DNA of 64,000 bases from Marinobacter alexandrii (GCF_005871205.1 NZ_SWKM01000017.1:38054-102053); one strand, 5' to 3'; shown: positions 1-9,232, numbered from the stretch's first letter. Program-made: numbers and translations. The notes: generated by a model from the letters alone, not told the origin.

Positions 1-32
1 ACGCCTGCTTGGCTACGACTGGCAGGAGGACC

Positions 33-2336
33 TCAATCCTTGCGGCTGCTGCGCAGGTTATCGATGATGGATTCCAGGGCCCGGTCAAAAATCAGGCCGT
101 CATCCAGCAGGGTGATTTCGCTGGCAGCCATGGCGGCAGCCAGGTTCTCGCGGTGATACTCCGCCACCTTGGCGCCACTGCGATTGACGAAAATATACTT
201 GCCGGTGGCCTTGATGAACGCCGCCAGCTTGCAGCGCACTTTCGTGTCGTCTCGGGACAGTTCGATCCACGAGCCGACTCTCAGGCCATCCGCACGCTTA
301 AGCCATTCCTCGGCCAGGCCCGGTTTAGGCTCGACCACGTCTGGCACGACAGATGCACTATCGACCTCAGCCTCCGGACTGCGCACTGCCTGCGGCAGAG
401 GCTCAGGTTCCGCAACCGGTTCAGAGTCTACCGGCGCCAACCCCTCCGCGCGGGGACGGGAAGGTGCCGTCACCAATTGCTGGAACACGTCCACGTGCAC
501 CAGTTCCAGATCACGAATCGCCGAATCAGTGGCAAATGGATCCCAGGAAATTTCCTGCAGCGCCTGGCGCAAGTCATCGACGATGACGGGAATCGCTCGC
601 AACAGGTCGCCGCGAGTGGTCTCGGTAACCGGATGCGGCGCGACACTCCAAACCAGGCGCTCGGTCAGTTCCCGGGCCTCGGTCCAGCGCTCACTATCCA
701 ACCCCTCACGAAGCACCACCCACTGCAGATATTTTTTCCAGGCATCCTGCAACAGCTCACTGACGGGCGCCGGCACCTCCCGATCGATGAGCAAGTCATC
801 CATCAAATCGTGGACGGCGTCAGCGGCTTGCTCCTGCTTCGCGCGCCCCTCTTCGGCATCCCGCAGCCGTTGTTCAACCAACTCCCGACGACGACGGTCC
901 AGATCCATGAAATGGCTGAAGTCTTCCAGCAACTCCTCGAACAAACCAACGTTGTCGGTGAAGTCGTTCAGGATCCGATCGACCACCGATTCAATCTTGT
1001 CCCGCAGCGGATCGCGCTGCCCGGACCGTTTCTCGGCCCAGCCAATGGCTGACATCGCGAGCTCGTTCAGCAGCTTGCGAACCGGGTGACCGCCGCGATT
1101 AAAGAAGTTCCGGTCACTCAGGGCAACCTTCAACACGGGAATCTGCAGCCGGCCGATCAGGGACTTCATTACCGGATGAAGCTGGCGATCTTCCAGAATA
1201 AAATCAAACAGCATGGACACCAGATTGATAACATCATTGTCGATCTGTCCCACTTCGTAGGATTTACCGTTACTGGCAGTCAGCACTGGCACCAACTGAT
1301 CGTTCAATGCGACGACCCGACCCTCGCCCCACTGGCCACAGGTAGCCTGGACCTCGCTCAACCGGGCCATCAGGCCATTGGTGTCCAGGTGCCCTTCACT
1401 GGAGCCCACAGCGTGATTCGCCCAGGAACCGCCACCCTGGTGCAGCAGTGCGCTCAGTTCCGAGAAGGTGGCCTGGGGTGCAAACTGTTCACTGTAACTG
1501 CCCATATCGACCTGAGGCGCATTACCGCGGCTCGGCGGTGATACAACATTTGAATGCCCGCGACCTGACATTCCGCCGTGCGGAGCCGCGCCGGCCTCAG
1601 TCCCGCCAGTCGGCGCCGTGCTCTGACTCGGTCGCGACTGTCCCACGGGTGGCCGTTTCAGATCCGGCAACACCCCTTCCGCCACCAGGGTGCGATTGGC
1701 TTCCTGATAAAAGTCACCCAGAGTATCGGCCAGCAGACGATCAAACATCTTCAACACCACCAGCTTGGCCCGAATATCAATGTCCAGGTCGGCACAAGCC
1801 TCGGCCACGCCGCCACAAATCACCTCCGGGCTCAATGGCATCTGGTTGTCTGCCAGATCCACCTTGGGGACCAGGTGGCTGACACGCACCGACAACAGGC
1901 GAATCTGGTCGGTATAGCGGTTGCGTAATTTGTTGATCAGGTTGTCGACGGCAACCTGCTGTTCGAGCTGGGAATGGTCCAACAGACTGAGGGAATCCTG
2001 ATCCACCTCACCGAGCGAGCCTGAGGATTGGCGCGGTTTGAACTTACCAATATCGTTGAAGGCCTGACTGACATACTGCAACACGGATACGACCATTGCC
2101 TTGCGCTGGAGCCGAAGTTCGCGCATGGCGTCAAAGTAGGCAGCCTGATCAACGTTGGTGGCGGCGCGATCGGCGAGTTCGAACAGGGCGTCGTCCGCCC
2201 GATCGAAGAAATTCGCCAGCACTTTCTGCAGCGACTGACCGGATGCGTCACGTAATCGAACCAGCGACTGCGGCAACGAGAATCGCTGCAGCGGCCTTTG
2301 GCCAGCCAAACTGACAACCTTGTTATCCTGCGCCAT
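33..2336 (-). CDS. DUF1631 family protein
   Basis: A 767-residue soluble protein matching the overall pattern of the DUF1631 family, whose function is not established. I chose the ATG at 2336 (MAQDNKVV...) rather than the longer open frame reaching 2405, because the 23 extra residues look like untranslated upstream sequence. The middle (about residues 230-310) is a Pro/Gly/Ser-rich linker. A charged helical stretch near residues 475-510 is rich in Arg, Glu and Gln. The last 100 residues hold a short beta-rich segment (GSWIEL...KYIFVN) that could be a small barrel of PilZ type; that is inference only. No signal peptide or membrane segment is visible. It is divergent from nadC. The family is sure, the role is unknown. 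Confidence 0.8.
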   Translation of the reverse strand: MAQDNKVVSLAGQRPLQRFSLPQSLVRLRDASGQSLQKVLANFFDRADDALFELADRAATNVDQAAYFDAMRELRLQRKAMVVSVLQYVSQAFNDIGKFKPRQSSGSLGEVDQDSLSLLDHSQLEQQVAVDNLINKLRNRYTDQIRLLSVRVSHLVPKVDLADNQMPLSPEVICGGVAEACADLDIDIRAKLVVLKMFDRLLADTLGDFYQEANRTLVAEGVLPDLKRPPVGQSRPSQSTAPTGGTEAGAAPHGGMSGRGHSNVVSPPSRGNAPQVDMGSYSEQFAPQATFSELSALLHQGGGSWANHAVGSSEGHLDTNGLMARLSEVQATCGQWGEGRVVALNDQLVPVLTASNGKSYEVGQIDNDVINLVSMLFDFILEDRQLHPVMKSLIGRLQIPVLKVALSDRNFFNRGGHPVRKLLNELAMSAIGWAEKRSGQRDPLRDKIESVVDRILNDFTDNVGLFEELLEDFSHFMDLDRRRRELVEQRLRDAEEGRAKQEQAADAVHDLMDDLLIDREVPAPVSELLQDAWKKYLQWVVLREGLDSERWTEARELTERLVWSVAPHPVTETTRGDLLRAIPVIVDDLRQALQEISWDPFATDSAIRDLELVHVDVFQQLVTAPSRPRAEGLAPVDSEPVAEPEPLPQAVRSPEAEVDSASVVPDVVEPKPGLAEEWLKRADGLRVGSWIELSRDDTKVRCKLAAFIKATGKYIFVNRSGAKVAEYHRENLAAAMAASEITLLDDGLIFDRALESIIDNLRSSRKD

Positions 2337-2482
2337 TACTATGCTCCGGGTCTGATCGCGCGAATGCGTAACGTGTACTGTCACTTCATCATACGAGCTG
2401 CCCACGTCAGCTTGTGTCAGAATTTGTCACCTTTTGTTTAGATCAGACGCTGTTCACAGTTTAGCAGTTAGACACCACCGGA

Positions 2483-2511
2483 TTGGCGAATGCCGTTCAG
2501 GCCTATAGAAT
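2483..2511 (+). promoter_or_regulatory. Candidate sigma-70 promoter of nadC
   Basis: TTGGCG at 2483-2488 and TAGAAT at 2506-2511 are separated by 17 bases, a good match to -35 and -10 elements. Transcription would begin near 2518. This argues against the most upstream possible nadC start at 2490 and supports the ATG at 2559. Confidence 0.5.
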
Positions 2512-2558
2512 CCATCTCCATATCCATGTTTCACCCCGACTCCAACGGACCCGACGCC

Positions 2559-3398
2559 ATGATTTCTGCTGAACTGTTACGCCAATCCCGAGTTGAAACT
2601 GTCGCCCAGAGCCTGCGTGAGGATATCGGCGACGGCGACATCACGGCTCAGCTGATTGCCGCGCATACCCAAAGCTCTGGCCGGGTCATCACCCGAGAGC
2701 ACGCCACCGTGGCCGGCAGGGATTGGGTTAACGAAGTATTCCGTCAGGTAGATCCGAGCGTGGTTCTGGAGTGGCGGGTGAAAGACGGCGACAAGGTGGT
2801 GTCGGACCAGATTCTGTTCCAGATGCGCGGACCGGCCCGCAGCCTGCTGACCGCCGAACGCGCAGCACTGAACTGGTTGCAGACCCTTTCTGGCGTAGCC
2901 ACCGTTTGCACCAGTTATGCTGACAAGGTCGCGCACACCAATGTGCGCCTTCTGGATACCCGCAAGACTCTGCCTGGCCTGCGCCTGGCTCTGAAATACG
3001 CGGTTACCTGCGGCGGCTGTTTCAACCATCGGATTGGTTTGTGGGACGCCTTCCTGATCAAGGAAAACCACATCTCGGCCTGCGGCTCCATCGCCAAGGC
3101 GGTGGCGGAGGCGCGGCGCATTGCGCCGGGTCGGCCGGTGGAAGTGGAAACGGAAAACATGGACGAACTGGAACAGGCACTGGCAGCCGGTGCCGATGTG
3201 ATTATGCTGGATGAATTTTCACTGGCCGACATGCGGACGGCGGTCGCCCTCACCGCCGGTCGGGCACGACTGGAAGCCTCCGGGGGCATCAACGAGCAGA
3301 CCCTGGTGCCGGTGGCAGAAACCGGGGTGGACTACATTTCGATCGGCGCCCTGACCAAAGACATCAAGGCTATCGATCTTTCTATGCGCCTGGACTGA
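2559..3398 (+). CDS. nadC: Nicotinate-nucleotide pyrophosphorylase (carboxylating)
   Basis: Quinolinate phosphoribosyltransferase of NAD synthesis: quinolinate plus PRPP gives nicotinate mononucleotide, CO2 and PPi. From the chosen start (MISAELL) it is 279 residues, the usual length. Family hallmarks seen: EDIGDGDIT near the N terminus, the LNWLQTLSGVAT segment, LLDTRKTLPGLR (phosphate/PRPP-binding Arg and Lys), CGGCFNHRIGL, KENH, EVETEN and the barrel strands VIMLDEFS and EASGGIN. Earlier in-frame starts at 2490 and 2526 exist but fall in or next to the candidate promoter. It stands alone: nadA and nadB are not in the window. Confidence 0.95.
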   Translation: MISAELLRQSRVETVAQSLREDIGDGDITAQLIAAHTQSSGRVITREHATVAGRDWVNEVFRQVDPSVVLEWRVKDGDKVVSDQILFQMRGPARSLLTAERAALNWLQTLSGVATVCTSYADKVAHTNVRLLDTRKTLPGLRLALKYAVTCGGCFNHRIGLWDAFLIKENHISACGSIAKAVAEARRIAPGRPVEVETENMDELEQALAAGADVIMLDEFSLADMRTAVALTAGRARLEASGGINEQTLVPVAETGVDYISIGALTKDIKAIDLSMRLD

Positions 3399-3419
3399 CC
3401 GGTTACGCGTCGGGACTGA

Positions 3420-3755
3420 TCAGCCTCTGGACAGAAGCTGATCGATTTCCTCAAGGGCCTGAATCAGGCTCTGACCAGACTCCGGACGACCGCGAAAATG
3501 CTCTTCGGCCATGGGAGCCATGCCGGAAACTGCCGGTAAAGGGTGCCTCTCTTCGATGATCACCTTCATCCGTGCCACAAACACAAACTGCAGCCACTGG
3601 GTAAATTCCAGGGTATCGATACAGAATGGCTGGGTACTCTGTAACGCCTCGGACGACGGCCTTTCGGCCTCCCACAGGCCCAGCTGTCGCAGCTCCATCT
3701 CGATCCGTAGCAGGCTGTCGGCAACCAGCCCTATGTGGTCTTGCGGTTCGGTCAT
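3420..3755 (-). CDS. YqcC-like (DUF446) small protein
   Basis: A 111-residue all-helical protein resembling E. coli YqcC (DUF446). The shared pattern is an N-terminal helix with LLRIEMELRQLGLWE followed by PFCIDTLEFTQWLQFVFVARMK. Its function is unknown. It has no signal peptide. It follows the ParA-like gene by 12 bases and is probably cotranscribed with it. In enterobacteria yqcC neighbours the pseudouridine synthase gene truC, which is not seen here. Confidence 0.75.
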   Translation of the reverse strand: MTEPQDHIGLVADSLLRIEMELRQLGLWEAERPSSEALQSTQPFCIDTLEFTQWLQFVFVARMKVIIEERHPLPAVSGMAPMAEEHFRGRPESGQSLIQALEEIDQLLSRG

Positions 3756-3767
3756 GGCGGGTCTTCT

Positions 3768-4565
3768 CTAATCAGCCAGTGGCGCCAGTTCCACCTTCTC
3801 GCCGTGCAGTACACTGAACAGGTCTTCGTACTGGCGAGTCAGGGTGTGCTTGGGCGCCATGTGAATGAGTGGCTGACGGCTCTGGTGTGACTCTTTCATC
3901 TTGACCGAGCTCGACAGGCGTACCGGAAGAACCGGTAGGCCTTCTTCCGTCAACTCACGAACCAGCTGCTTGGGCAGGCTGGCGCGGGGCTGGAACTGGT
4001 TGGCAACAATGCCTTCCACCACCAGGTCTTCGTTATGATCTTCCTGCAGATCACGGATCTCGTTCAGGATGTTGTACAGTGCCTGACGCGAGAAATCGTC
4101 GCAATCGAACGGAATCAGACAGCGTTGGGCGGCGATCAGCGCCGACCGGGTGTAAAAGTTCAGGGCCGGGGCGGTATCGATGTAGATCGCGTCAAAGCTT
4201 TCGCCCAGCTTCTTCAGTGCTTCGCGCAGCTTGTAGATCTTATGCTTGGCCTCAAGCTTTCGCTCCAGGAAATCCAGCTCCGGGCTGGACGGCATCACGA
4301 ACAGGTTGTCAAAGGGCGAAGCGTGCACGAATTCGTCCGGGCGGCGGTTAAAGACTGTGAACGCTACCGTCTGTTCCAGCATGTCAGCGACGGTATCCCG
4401 GAGCTCACTGGCGGGCTTGCCCAGCAGGTAGTGGGTGGAGTTGCCCTGGGGATCCAGATCCACCACCAGCGTCCGCTTGCCACGGGCTGCACTGATCGCA
4501 GCCAGATTGCAGGTGATACTGGATTTGCCAACGCCGCCTTTTTGATTGAATACAACCCGTCTCAT
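3768..4565 (-). CDS. ParA/MinD-family ATPase without a ParB partner
   Basis: A 265-residue deviant Walker-type ATPase. The N terminus carries the P-loop KGGVGKSS with the signature Lys, the switch region VVDLDPQGNSTHYLL, and the strand AIYIDTAPAL. These ATPases bind DNA or membrane as ATP-dependent dimers and place cargo such as plasmids, chromosome origins or large protein clusters. No ParB-like or other cognate partner gene is adjacent: the neighbours are the YqcC-like gene downstream and hda upstream. The cargo cannot be told from sequence. A GGGAGAG ribosome-binding site precedes the ATG at 4565. This is unlikely to be the main chromosomal parA, which normally sits with parB near gidA. 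Confidence 0.85.
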   Translation of the reverse strand: MRRVVFNQKGGVGKSSITCNLAAISAARGKRTLVVDLDPQGNSTHYLLGKPASELRDTVADMLEQTVAFTVFNRRPDEFVHASPFDNLFVMPSSPELDFLERKLEAKHKIYKLREALKKLGESFDAIYIDTAPALNFYTRSALIAAQRCLIPFDCDDFSRQALYNILNEIRDLQEDHNEDLVVEGIVANQFQPRASLPKQLVRELTEEGLPVLPVRLSSSVKMKESHQSRQPLIHMAPKHTLTRQYEDLFSVLHGEKVELAPLAD

Positions 4566-4610
4566 CTAATCTCTCCCTTGCACGCTTTGTAATTGTGGGC
4601 GAACTTCCGT

Positions 4611-5309
4611 TTACCAACCCATCACGGTCTTCACGAACGGAATGGTCAGCCTGCGCTGAGCCTGAAGCGAATTCTCATCCAGAGTGTCCAGAATTGCCAG
4701 CAAATCTCCCAGCCGGCGCGGTGCGCGCCGCATGATAAAGGTAGCAACGTCGTCCCCGATGACCAGGCCGCGCTGTTCGGCCCGGGCCATAAGGATGCGC
4801 AGTCGGTCATCATCGCGATAAATGCCGAGCTGGATCAACAGTCCATGGGACAGTCTGGACACCAGATCAGGGAGCTTGAACGGCGCCGCAGTCGGCACCT
4901 CAGACAGGCTCACGATGAGTAGCCCACCGCGATCCTGGACCCGATTGTAAAGATGAAAAACCGCCTCTTCCCAAGCCGCCTGACCAGCAATGCGGTCAAG
5001 GTCGTCAAGGCAGATGACGTCGGCGCCGTCGAGCCCGGCCAGAGCCTCGGGGCCGAAAGGCTCCAATTCGGCAATGCTGATGCACACAGCCAGGGTACCC
5101 CTGTGCTCGGCATCGTGGCAGGCAGCCTGCAGCAGATGGCTTTTGCCGGTATCGGAATCGCCGCAGATGACCACCACGGGAATTCCCCGGGGCTGGCTGC
5201 ATACCGCCTTCAAACGTGAGGCGGCATCGGCGTTGCGATCGCCGTGGAAGTTACCGAAGCGGGCATCGTCCCGGAGTTTGATACCTAAGGGTAGCTGCGA
5301 AGCACTCAC
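4611..5309 (-). CDS. hda: DnaA regulatory inactivator Hda
   Basis: AAA+ DnaA homologue without the DNA-binding domain. In E. coli Hda acts with the DNA-loaded beta clamp to stimulate DnaA-ATP hydrolysis after initiation. I chose a GTG start at 5309, giving 232 residues and the N terminus SASQLPLGIKLRDDARFGNFHGD, where the clamp-binding motif (here QLPLGI) is expected in this family. The GTG overlaps the TGA of the upstream phosphatidyltransferase as GTGA, so translation is coupled. Further hallmarks are the P-loop region GDSDTGKSHLLQA, the Walker B-like VICLDDLDRI, and DLVSRLSHGLLIQL. Open frame upstream of 5309 is only overlap with the neighbour. Confidence 0.9.
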   Translation of the reverse strand: MSASQLPLGIKLRDDARFGNFHGDRNADAASRLKAVCSQPRGIPVVVICGDSDTGKSHLLQAACHDAEHRGTLAVCISIAELEPFGPEALAGLDGADVICLDDLDRIAGQAAWEEAVFHLYNRVQDRGGLLIVSLSEVPTAAPFKLPDLVSRLSHGLLIQLGIYRDDDRLRILMARAEQRGLVIGDDVATFIMRRAPRRLGDLLAILDTLDENSLQAQRRLTIPFVKTVMGW

Positions 5310-5866
5310 GAGCGCCTGGCCCTCCAGGCCCGCAGGCCCCACACCAGCAGGTAGTGTCCGCCGCTGAAGATGGCCGAAATGGCCACCATCAGTATGCCCA
5401 CGTCCATGACCCACGGCTGCATCGGCAGCCCCGCCAACAGGACTATGATCGCCAGCACCACCAGAATCTGGATGAAGGTATTCAGTTTGCCCGGAAGACT
5501 GGGCTCCATATCAAAGCGTCCGATACCGTAGTGATAAGCCAGGGCTCCGCCAACAATAAGCAGATCGCGACCAAGCACCAGAATGAATAACCAGACCGGC
5601 AACACCTCGGTCAGCGTGAGCATAAGATAAGCGGTCAGCAACAGGGCCTTGTCCGCCAGTGGGTCGGCCACCGCGCCAAACCTTGAGCGCCAGTTGAAGT
5701 GCCGTGCCAAGAAGCCGTCAAAGGCATCGGTAGCGGCCGCCACAACAAATATCAGTAGCGCGAGCCGATAATTTTCGGTCAACAGGCCGCTGGCAAAGGG
5801 AGCAATCAGCAGGATGCGCAAAAACGTCAGGGCATTGGGAATCCAGCGCCAGCGTTCCAAACTCAC
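5306..5866 (-). CDS. CDP-alcohol phosphatidyltransferase family membrane protein
   Basis: A 186-residue integral membrane enzyme. It carries the complete signature D-x2-D-G-x2-A-R-x8-G-x3-D-x3-D (DAFDGFLAR ... GAVADPLADK), whose aspartates bind Mg2+ and the CDP-linked lipid donor. About five membrane segments are visible. The family includes PgsA and cardiolipin synthases; the exact acceptor cannot be told. Length and start (NALTFLRILLIAPFA) are PgsA-like, but gammaproteobacteria usually have pgsA next to uvrC, so this may be a paralogue. It overlaps hda by four bases and lies 21 bases after the DUF2066 gene. Confidence 0.85.
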   Translation of the reverse strand: MSLERWRWIPNALTFLRILLIAPFASGLLTENYRLALLIFVVAAATDAFDGFLARHFNWRSRFGAVADPLADKALLLTAYLMLTLTEVLPVWLFILVLGRDLLIVGGALAYHYGIGRFDMEPSLPGKLNTFIQILVVLAIIVLLAGLPMQPWVMDVGILMVAISAIFSGGHYLLVWGLRAWRARRS

Positions 5867-5887
5867 AAGGCTCCCTCCGGTAACGCC

Positions 5888-7258
5888 TTACTCTTCAACA
5901 CCCTTTCCAACACCTTCTCGACTACCATTAGTGATAGCGGGCGTTGACTGCCACCGATAATACAGCACCTGATACAGGGATTCGAACGCTTGTTCGGCCT
6001 CCTGTTTATCCACCGGCATGGGCTGGTAGGTAAACATCGACTGACCGGCCTCCTCACTGCCACCTTCAGGCTGATTACTGGCTTCGCCGCCCTGCTCCGC
6101 CTGGGCGGCCACAGCTTGACCCGAACCTGACTCGGCTGTCGGTTCTGGTGCTGCCGTCGCCGGCTCAGTAGAGGCTGTGGCCAGTTCGCTCGACCCGGAT
6201 TCCAGCGGCACGAAACGGGGGTCCAGTGCAATGTATTCCTTGAGCTGATCCAGTTCGCCCGAGAAAGCAACACGAAGCGTCAGCTGATCGCCCTTGACCC
6301 GTGAGGCACCGGCACTGAGTACCGGGGTCAGACCTTCGAGTACCTTGGTGATCTTGCCATAGTCCGCAAGAGAGGAAGCGCCCTTCAGCACAATATCCAC
6401 TTGGGGCGATTCCGCCACCTTACCCGCGGCCACGGCATAGCGATCCGCGTAACGCTCGGCCCAGCGATTGATGACGGTTTGCGCCAGGGCCTCGGGGGTG
6501 TCAGCAGTGACCGACTCTTCGCCAGCGTCCATGGCCATGCCATCAAAAACCCAGCCCGCGCGCCACTGGCCGCCACTGCGATTCACCCGCACCAGCGCCA
6601 TGACATCCTGATCCAGGTCGTCCGAGACGCTGCGGATGCGATTCACAAACTGGCCCCACAGATCCGACAACAGTTCCCGGTCGCCGCTGAACTTTGCAGG
6701 CGGCAGAGCCACCGGAAGCCCGCGTTCCTCGGCGGCCTCGTCAAACGCCTGCTGCCAGATTGCGGAAACCTGGCGGCTGGTACCGGTGCCGGACGCCTGT
6801 TCGGTAATCAGTGTTCGCGTCCCGCGGTCTTCCACAGCAACCCAGGCCAGCGTCAGGGGGCGATTAGCGCCCCACACCGGCGCGTTGATTGACGCCAGGG
6901 CCCGGTTAACGCCTACGGCGCCAAAAGCCATACGCAGCCGGTTTTCGCCGGTTTCACCACGCAGGTATTGGTAGGAAAGGAGCAACGACTCCGCGTCGGC
7001 AAGCAGCGCCTCAACACCTCCCTGCTCCAACACCTCCCGGGTGCCGGACACTCGCACAAAGACCCGCGCCAGGCCATCGGCGTAGCCCACCGCCAGCTCG
7101 CTTGGGGAGGAGCCTGCCACCGGCACCTCCACGGAATAAAGTCCTGACACAGTCACCGCCGAGGCGGGGGCGCACAGAGACGCAACCATGAGCCCCAACA
7201 ATGCAAGCCACGCTGCCGGTCCGGACTGGCGTGCCGATTTTCGTCCTGATACTGACAT
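5888..7258 (-). CDS. DUF2066 exported protein
   Basis: A 456-residue protein with an N-terminal signal sequence (basic start, then WLALLGLMVASLCAPASA with a likely AxA cleavage site) followed by TVSGLYSVEVPVAG, typical of DUF2066 proteins. Function is unknown; export to the periplasm is inferred. The start at 7258 has an AGGGTG ribosome-binding site at proper spacing, while the longer frame back to 7372 lacks one. The C-terminal third has a Pro/Glu/Ala-rich low-complexity stretch (about residues 380-420). It heads a minus-strand run with the phosphatidyltransferase, hda and the ParA-like gene, an arrangement common next to purMN in related bacteria. Confidence 0.8.
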   Translation of the reverse strand: MSVSGRKSARQSGPAAWLALLGLMVASLCAPASAVTVSGLYSVEVPVAGSSPSELAVGYADGLARVFVRVSGTREVLEQGGVEALLADAESLLLSYQYLRGETGENRLRMAFGAVGVNRALASINAPVWGANRPLTLAWVAVEDRGTRTLITEQASGTGTSRQVSAIWQQAFDEAAEERGLPVALPPAKFSGDRELLSDLWGQFVNRIRSVSDDLDQDVMALVRVNRSGGQWRAGWVFDGMAMDAGEESVTADTPEALAQTVINRWAERYADRYAVAAGKVAESPQVDIVLKGASSLADYGKITKVLEGLTPVLSAGASRVKGDQLTLRVAFSGELDQLKEYIALDPRFVPLESGSSELATASTEPATAAPEPTAESGSGQAVAAQAEQGGEASNQPEGGSEEAGQSMFTYQPMPVDKQEAEQAFESLYQVLYYRWQSTPAITNGSREGVGKGVEE

Positions 7259-7404
7259 GAAACACCCTGCAGTTCGCATGAATGGCGCATAGGATACACC
7301 ATGGCCAGAAGTGTGAGTAGCAGCCCTGGGTTTCATAAAAGCAATAATGCCAAAGCCTTGCCCGCTTGCCACTCTGCCCCAGACGCCATAGGGGGAATAA
7401 CAGG

Positions 7405-7433
7405 TTGGAGCGCCTCACCTCACCTGTTAAAAT
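7405..7433 (+). promoter_or_regulatory. Candidate sigma-70 promoter of purMN
   Basis: TTGGAG at 7405-7410 and TAAAAT at 7428-7433, 17 bases apart, lie 39 bases before the purM ATG. No clear PurR-type operator is visible around it. Confidence 0.45.
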
Positions 7434-7471
7434 CCGCCGCCTTACCCATTGGCCAACGGTGAAAGCACACC

Positions 7472-8536
7472 ATGAGCGAACAGAAGCCCTCCCTGACCTA
7501 CCGCGATGCCGGCGTTGACATTGACGCAGGCAACGAACTTGTAAACCGCATCAAGCAGACTGCCGCGCGCACCAAGCGTCCGGAGGTGCTAGGCGGCCTG
7601 GGCGGGTTTGGCGCCATGGTCTCCATCCCTGCTGGATACAAGGAACCAGTCCTGGTGTCCGGAACCGATGGAGTGGGTACAAAGCTGCGCTTAGCCATGC
7701 AACTGGAAAAGCACGACAGCATCGGCATTGATCTGGTGGCCATGTGTGTGAACGACCTGATCGTAGGTGGTGCCGAACCGCTGTTTTTCCTGGACTACTA
7801 CGCCACCGGCAAACTCAACGTCGACGTAGCGACCCAGGTAGTGGAAGGCATTGGCGAGGGCTGTGAGCAGTCTGGCTGCGCCCTGGTAGGCGGTGAAACC
7901 GCAGAAATGCCGGGCATGTACGAAGGCGACGACTACGATTTGGCCGGCTTTTGCGTTGGTATCGCCGAACGCGCTGACATCATCGACGGCAGCCGGGTCC
8001 AGAACGGCGACGTACTGCTGGCGCTGGGCTCCTCTGGCCCACACTCCAACGGCTATTCGCTGATTCGCAAGATCATCGACGTCAGCAACGCCGATCTGGA
8101 CCAGCCCATGGGCGACACCACCCTGGCCAACGCCCTGATGGCACCGACCCGAATTTACGTAAAAAACCTGCTGCAGCTGATCCGTCAGGTGGATGTCCGC
8201 GCCATGTCTCACATCACCGGCGGCGGCCTGCCAGAGAATATTCCCCGGGTACTGCCAAACGGTAGCGTGGCGGCAATCGATACCGCCAGCTGGACCCTGC
8301 CCCCGGTATTTCAGTGGCTCAAGGAAGCCGGTGGTGTTGCTGACGAAGAAATGTACCGCACCTTCAACTGCGGCATTGGCATGATCGTCTGCGTTCCGGC
8401 CGATCAGAAAGACTTAACCCTGGACACCCTGAAAGCGCTGGGCGAAAACGCCTGGCAGGTCGGCGTGGTTGAAAGCACAAGCGACCTTGATGAAGAACCG
8501 ACTGTGCGCTATGCACCGGGAATGTTGTCGGCATGA
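7472..8536 (+). CDS. purM: Phosphoribosylformylglycinamidine cyclo-ligase
   Basis: AIR synthetase, the fifth step of purine synthesis: FGAM plus ATP gives AIR. It is 354 residues, the normal length. Recognised segments: LTYRDAGVDIDAGNELV at the N terminus, GGFGAM, VSGTDGVGTKLRLA (ATP/phosphate binding), DLVAMCVNDLIVGGAEPLFFLDYYATG, LVGGETAEMPGMY, GLGSSGPHSNGYSL-like (here ALGSSGPHSNGYSL) and HITGGGLPENIPR. It overlaps purN by four bases (ATGA), so the two are translationally coupled, the usual gammaproteobacterial arrangement. Confidence 0.97.
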   Translation: MSEQKPSLTYRDAGVDIDAGNELVNRIKQTAARTKRPEVLGGLGGFGAMVSIPAGYKEPVLVSGTDGVGTKLRLAMQLEKHDSIGIDLVAMCVNDLIVGGAEPLFFLDYYATGKLNVDVATQVVEGIGEGCEQSGCALVGGETAEMPGMYEGDDYDLAGFCVGIAERADIIDGSRVQNGDVLLALGSSGPHSNGYSLIRKIIDVSNADLDQPMGDTTLANALMAPTRIYVKNLLQLIRQVDVRAMSHITGGGLPENIPRVLPNGSVAAIDTASWTLPPVFQWLKEAGGVADEEMYRTFNCGIGMIVCVPADQKDLTLDTLKALGENAWQVGVVESTSDLDEEPTVRYAPGMLSA

Positions 8537-9195
8537 ATGCAGATCAGCCCCCACTGCCCACCATCCTCGTGCTGGCTTCCGGCAGCGGCACCAATCTGCA
8601 GGCGCTGATTGAGGCCAGCCGGGAGCGGGATTTCCCGGGCCAGATCGGTGCGGTTGGCTGCAACCGGCCCAACGCTTTTGCACTGGAGCGCGCAGCCCAG
8701 GCCCACATCGAAACCTTCGTGGTGGACCACACCAAATACGACTCCCGGGAGGAGTTTGATGGTGCCCTGATGCAGGAGATTCGGCGCCACAACCCGGATC
8801 TGGTGGTGCTGGCCGGCTTTATGCGGATCCTGACCACGGACTTCGTGCGCGCCTTCCGCGGCAAGCTGCTCAACATCCACCCGTCTCTGCTGCCGAAATA
8901 TACCGGACTGAACACCCACCAGAGAGCCCTGGATGCCGGCGACGCCCTGCACGGCGTGTCGGTGCACTTCGTCACCGAAGAGCTGGATGGCGGCCCTGTC
9001 ATCGCCCAGGCAGAGGTTGCCGTGGCACCGGATGACACGGCCGAGAGTCTGGCGGAAAAAGTTCAGGAAAAGGAACACATCCTTTACCCGATCGTTGTGC
9101 GCTGGTTCTGCGAGGGTCGCATTCAGTTGGGCAGCGATTACGTCACCTTCGACGGTGAACTACTGAAAAAACCGATGCGGTTGCCTGATAACTGA
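8533..9195 (+). CDS. purN: Phosphoribosylglycinamide formyltransferase
   Basis: Folate-dependent GAR transformylase: transfers formyl from 10-formyl-THF to GAR in the third step of purine synthesis. It is 220 residues. Seen: the phosphate-binding loop VLASGSGTNLQALIEA, the active-site block VVLAGFMRIL followed by NIHPSLLPKYTGLNTHQRALDAGD with the catalytic His-Pro pair, GVSVHFVTEELDGGPVIAQ, and the conserved aspartate in APDDTAESL. It is coupled to purM through an ATGA overlap. Confidence 0.97.
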   Translation: MNADQPPLPTILVLASGSGTNLQALIEASRERDFPGQIGAVGCNRPNAFALERAAQAHIETFVVDHTKYDSREEFDGALMQEIRRHNPDLVVLAGFMRILTTDFVRAFRGKLLNIHPSLLPKYTGLNTHQRALDAGDALHGVSVHFVTEELDGGPVIAQAEVAVAPDDTAESLAEKVQEKEHILYPIVVRWFCEGRIQLGSDYVTFDGELLKKPMRLPDN

Positions 9196-9232
9196 GTCGC
9201 ACCCTGAACGGATTGTCATCTTGCACTATCGA

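Noticed and set aside
9..1089. Two overlapping plus-strand open frames opposite the DUF1631 gene
   Set aside because: Both lie wholly within the DUF1631 coding region and resemble no known family.
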